From Membranihabitans marinus (lineage in GTDB: Bacteria > Bacteroidota > Bacteroidia > Chitinophagales > Saprospiraceae), in contig NZ_JAJQYA010000043.1 of the NCBI RefSeq assembly GCF_021729155.1, positions 1 through 38,616 on the forward strand: a stretch of 38,616 bases of DNA, in the 5' to 3' direction. A program made the position numbers and the translations under genes. Numbering within the stretch: position 1 is the first letter of the stretch; each line of letters opens with the position of its first letter. Positions 37,301 through 38,616 of this stretch are shown here, piece by piece. Below the pieces are notes generated by a model. The model did not search any database and was not told the DNA's origin. It was given only the letters and a program-made list of their open reading frames with translations.

Positions 37301-37484
37301 GGAAGTTCACGGTACAGACAATCCACAGTCAGTTGAAAAGGTGGGGAATGGATTGTTTCACATCGACCATTCACAGCATATTACGGCAGACATGAAGGCC
37401 AAAATTTTATTTAAGACTAAGATTAAAAGGCGTCCTGGCAGGGCAGTTGGCGTCATTGATTTGAGGATGGTAGGGGTTAATTAG
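34362..37484 (+). CDS. three-enzyme fusion: SGNH esterase, alpha/beta hydrolase, GH29-like fucosidase
   Basis: A 1040-residue secreted protein. The start is a TTG at 34362, which alone includes the signal peptide (LLLILLQLIGYKGVSQ); the next ATG is at residue 67 or later, inside the first domain. Domain 1 (~36-230): SGNH hydrolase with Ser45 in CVGNSITYG, GTNDTKP, and Asp206/His209 in DKVHPSAAGA. Domain 2 (~235-490): alpha/beta hydrolase with the nucleophile elbow GMSRGG (Ser341), acid in VVGDADDVVP and His in GIGHHPHS. Domain 3 (~498-795): GH29-like barrel with the nucleophile in EVWFDGS (Asp658) and KHSGGF in place of KHHDGF. Then come a discoidin-like sandwich (~800-903) and a C-terminal beta domain (~905-1040). 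All three catalytic centres look intact. It would couple de-esterification with deglycosylation on one substrate. It is the last gene of the locus. Confidence 0.88.
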   Translation: MKIKSLPLNLFFVKQRGYLLLILLQLIGYKGVSQNEIRIACVGNSITYGAKVENREVNSYPAQLASMLGEGYTVGNFGRSGATLLKKGDYPYWETSQYQQALDFNPDYVFIKLGTNDTKPQNRKYIDEDYVKDYKALIHSFKSLSSNPRIVLLLPVPVFSSDTTGITAKVLTEKLILMIRQLAYETGSEVINLYNLMIDQPELFPDKVHPSAAGAKVMARRIYDVVKMQPVSYDLSAAIPKDAQTFNFHGYRGFEYTFSGRTVKVVLPKVTAKGHPWVWRARFWGHEPQADIALLERGYHIAFCDVAELFGNDEAMTIWDGFYQFLTGAGLAKKSIMEGMSRGGVYIYRWAARYPDRVAGIYADAPVLDLKSWPGGRGSSKGSPATWETFKKDFGFDSDEEAERFNGNPVDLTEVLSKSDIPMLHVVGDADDVVPVDENTGPFAEKINAGGGLINVIHKPGIGHHPHSLENPQPIVDFALRCTDYLTTNDLIAKPSQPQLDWFDYENLMFIHYAPNTWTGLSQDDNSLPLDRINPKKMDTDQWCKVAKSWGAEMIVFVAKHSGGFCWWQTNTTEYSARNIPWENGEGDLLADISASCKKYGLELGVYIYPGDRQWGAGLGSGGKTEDPNKQEAYNEVFRKQLKEVLSQYHPMKEVWFDGSCVIEIGDILEEYASDAVIFQGPQATIRWVGNERGIAPYPNWYTVSNADIKTGRANALNSDPRGEYFAPVEMDVPFLMSGKGHRWFWSSNTDSLILTIPELMNIYDKSVGRGGVLLLNATPDTTGLIPKSHVKQYKAFGKALKKRFSKPLASGSGSNVITLDLGREKMVNQVVIQEDISEGQLVMKYELEGFANGQWHKIKDGQSIGHKRIDEFPAQSLSMIRLKITDALANPVITHFSVYNNAKMSTGKKGEEGSKIYSVGNWSTSDYTEEWQEYSFDLTPYLEEKVGQFELKFMKIDHDRAFEKSNTGGYGIEFMDWTLEVHGTDNPQSVEKVGNGLFHIDHSQHITADMKAKILFKTKIKRRPGRAVGVIDLRMVGVN

Positions 37485-37485
37485 T

Positions 37486-37531
37486 AATGGTCAATTGTTA
37501 ATTGTTAGTTGTTGATTATCAATGGTCAATT
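37486..37531. repeat. TAATTG-rich simple sequence
   Basis: AATGGTCAATT occurs at 37486-37496 and 37521-37531 with TTAATTGTTAGTTG-like filler between. Such low-complexity TAATTG tracts commonly flank transposase-derived repeats in Bacteroidota; here it marks the boundary between the fusion gene and the RAYT repeat array. Confidence 0.5.
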
Positions 37532-37865
37532 AGAAGGATCGTAGAGGCGCAAAATCTTGCGTCTCCTCGTCTTGTTTTTCGTCCTGTCTGTCATTATTTT
37601 CAATCATGACAATACCATGAATGTGATTAGGCATTGTGATATGTGGACCCAATTGTACAAAAGGGAAATGATTAGGTATTTCGTGCCAACATGAATTCGC
37701 GATATGTCCAATAGCCGACATGGACATCTTTCCTTGGGATATATCACCAAAAAATAAATCTCGATTTTGTGTGCAAATGGTTATAAAATACGCAGCATTC
37801 CAACCATAGTTCCAAAAAGAAGCACGAATGGAGGCAATGCGATATTTATGTTGATATTTGCCCAT
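37530..37865 (-). pseudogene. internally deleted REP-associated tyrosine transposase (RAYT), copy A
   Basis: A 111-codon frame starting MGKYQHKYRIASIRASFWNY, with the Y1/RAYT landmarks AAYFITICTQNRDLFFG and the HUH motif MPNHIHGIV (the two metal-binding His). After IENNDRQDEKQDEETQD the frame runs straight through a REP-like hairpin (encoding QDFAPL) and stops. The C-terminal part of the family, with the catalytic-tyrosine helix (YYDHIIRNE type), is missing, so the protein should be inactive. An upstream in-frame ATG at 37901 is not kept in copy B and is not preferred. Confidence 0.8.
37544..37565. repeat. REP-like hairpin 1 (inside copy A frame)
   Basis: GAGGCGCAA/AATC/TTGCGTCTC forms a 9-bp stem with one G-T wobble and a 4-nt loop. 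It lies inside the reading frame of RAYT copy A, about 12 bp from its stop codon. Confidence 0.7.
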
Positions 37866-37924
37866 TATATTTAAACATAAGATGTCAATCACAAATTCCA
37901 TTATGACAAATTAACTACCCTATT

Positions 37925-37944
37925 AGACGCAAAATCTTGCGTCT
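37925..37944. repeat. REP-like hairpin 2
   Basis: AGACGCAA/AATC/TTGCGTCT, an 8-bp perfect stem with a 4-nt loop, followed by CTACAATGGG. It lies between the C-terminal RAYT remnant and the start of copy A, the normal place of a REP flanking its transposase. Confidence 0.75.
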
Positions 37945-37974
37945 CTACAATGGGTGATATGAAAAATGATAAAT

Positions 37975-38013
37975 CTATGTGTTATATATTTTATCTTCTA
38001 TCCAATGTAAATG
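37975..38013 (-). pseudogene. C-terminal RAYT remnant between the two truncated copies
   Basis: The minus strand encodes LHWIEDKIYNT and a stop at 37975-37977, identical to the end of the transposase fragment at the right edge of the window (38482-38616). A few codons before it (INNH in place of IDNP) are still recognisable, then similarity stops. This shows that copy B lost its middle and catalytic-tyrosine part but kept its last codons. Confidence 0.7.
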
Positions 38014-38017
38014 ATTA

Positions 38018-38371
38018 TTAATTATTAATGGTTAATTCAAAGCATCGTAAAGACCCAATGTCTTGCGTCTCCTCGTCTTGTTTTTCGTCTTGTCTGTCAT
38101 TATTTTCAATAATGACAATACCATGAATGTGATTAGGCATTATGATATGTGGATCCAATTGTACAAAAGGAAAATGGTTAGGGTTTTCGTGCCAACATGA
38201 ATTTGCGATGTGTCCAATAGCCGACATGGACATCTTTCCTTGGGATATATCACCAAAAAATAATTCTCGATTTTGTGTGCAAATGGTTATAAAATACGCA
38301 GCATTCCAAGCATAATTCCAAAAAGAAGCACGAATGGAGGCACTGCGATATTTATGTTGATATTTGCCCAT
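38018..38371 (-). pseudogene. internally deleted REP-associated tyrosine transposase (RAYT), copy B
   Basis: A 117-codon frame nearly identical to copy A (MGKYQHKYRSASIRASFWNY, AAYFITICTQNRELFFG, HUH motif MPNHIHGIV), again passing IENNDRQDEKQDEETQD and a degraded REP hairpin, then ending in ELTINN. The catalytic-tyrosine helix is absent. Differences from copy A are scattered substitutions, so the duplication is not brand new. Confidence 0.8.
38051..38070. repeat. REP-like hairpin 3 (degraded, inside copy B frame)
   Basis: AGACCCAA/TGTC/TTGCGTCT: the same 8-bp stem as the other copies with one C-C mismatch and an altered loop. It sits at the homologous place to hairpin 1 and is also read through by the transposase frame. 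Confidence 0.55.
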
Positions 38372-38431
38372 TATAATTTAAACATTAGTTGTCAATCACA
38401 AATTCCATTATGACAAATTAACTACCCTATT

Positions 38432-38451
38432 AGACGCAAAAACTTGCGTCT
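38432..38451. repeat. REP-like hairpin 4
   Basis: AGACGCAA/AAAC/TTGCGTCT, an 8-bp perfect stem with loop AAAC, followed by CTACAATGGG as at hairpin 2. It lies between the stop codon of the right-edge transposase and the start of copy B. Confidence 0.75.
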
Positions 38452-38481
38452 CTACAATGGGTGATATGAAAAATGATAAAT

Positions 38482-38616
38482 CTATGTGTTATATATTTTA
38501 TCTTCTATCCAATGTAATGGATTATCAATAATGTATGCTGATATTTTGTGATAGGATTTTTCATTTCGGATAATATGGTCGTAATATCCCGATTGCCACT
38601 GAAATTTTGGATTTAT
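38482..38616 (-). CDS. C-terminal end of a RAYT transposase (5' part beyond the window)
   Basis: The minus strand is open for 44 codons from the right edge to TAG at 38482-38484. It reads FQWQSGYYDHIIRNEKSY followed by HKISAYIIDNPLHWIEDK, the typical RAYT C-terminus with the catalytic-tyrosine helix (YYDHIIRNE). Whether this copy is full length cannot be seen; if it is, it would be the parent of the two deleted copies next to it. RAYTs are single-strand HUH enzymes that act on REP hairpins like those here. Confidence 0.8.
   Translation of the reverse strand: MNPKFQWQSGYYDHIIRNEKSYHKISAYIIDNPLHWIEDKIYNT

Larger units (their letters stand above)
37538..38517. repeat. tandem direct repeat of ~506 bp (two units)
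   Basis: Unit 1 (37538-38010) and unit 2 (38044-38517) are near-identical in direct orientation, offset by 506-507 bp because of a 1-base indel near 37870/38377. On the minus strand each unit reads: last ~15 codons of a RAYT gene with stop (complement of 37975-38013 and 38482 onward), a REP hairpin, a ~60-bp spacer, then the first ~100 codons of a RAYT gene. The units therefore look like repeated insertions or duplications of an internally deleted RAYT element. Confidence 0.8.

Noticed and set aside
37538-38517. The tandem repeats as a CRISPR array
   Set aside because: There are only a few hairpins, unevenly spaced by 100 to nearly 400 bp, and the intervening DNA is transposase sequence rather than unique spacers; no cas genes are present.

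Overview
The window comes from a Bacteroidota (Bacteroidetes) chromosome. The evidence is two SusC/SusD outer-membrane glycan-uptake pairs, an ECF sigma/FecR pair with an STN-type SusC, short-signal lipoproteins, AT-rich spacers with A-rich leaders instead of strong Shine-Dalgarno sites, and a TAnnTTTG-type promoter element. No rRNA, tRNA or CRISPR array was found. The species cannot be named from this sequence.

Layout. (1) 1-2.7 kb: a secreted DUF1593/Sde182-like protein (-) and an O6-alkylguanine-DNA methyltransferase (+). (2) 2.7-9.5 kb: a first SusC/SusD pair (-) and a ROK-family regulator (-), with a hairpin terminator after susD. (3) 10-13.4 kb (+): a Tat-exported Gfo/Idh/MocA oxidoreductase, NagB and NagA, behind a perfect 14-bp LacI-type palindrome. 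(4) 13.7-14.7 kb (-): a TPR lipoprotein. (5) 15.5-18 kb (+): AnmK and a FucP-like MFS permease. (6) 18.3-22.2 kb (+): a large PVC-type cytochrome-c lipoprotein and a DUF6807 lipoprotein. (7) 22.4-29.4 kb: ECF sigma (-) divergent from FecR, an STN-SusC and SusD (+). (8) 29.5-37.5 kb (+): a secreted unknown, a divergent GH29-like fucosidase, two SGNH hydrolases, and a 1040-residue protein joining SGNH, alpha/beta-hydrolase and GH29-like domains. (9) 37.5-38.6 kb: a tandem ~506-bp repeat made of internally deleted REP-associated transposase (RAYT) copies with REP-like hairpins, next to the C-terminus of another copy that runs off the right edge.

How it fits together (inference). The left half looks like amino-sugar/peptidoglycan-sugar salvage. 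SusCD1 and the MFS permease would import the sugars, AnmK would make MurNAc-6-P, and NagA and NagB would take GlcNAc-6-P to fructose-6-P. The MurQ etherase needed to link AnmK to NagA is not in the window. The right half is a surface-signalled glycan-utilisation locus: substrate sensed by the STN-SusC relieves FecR inhibition of the sigma factor, and the enzymes remove ester groups and alpha-L-fucose-like residues. No sulfatase or endo-acting polysaccharidase is present.

The strongest candidates for something new are the triple-enzyme fusion and its neighbouring paralogue, the oxidative modules (exported Gfo/Idh, PVC-type cytochrome, DUF6807) around an amino-sugar pathway, and the MITE-like RAYT tandem whose reading frame runs through a REP hairpin.
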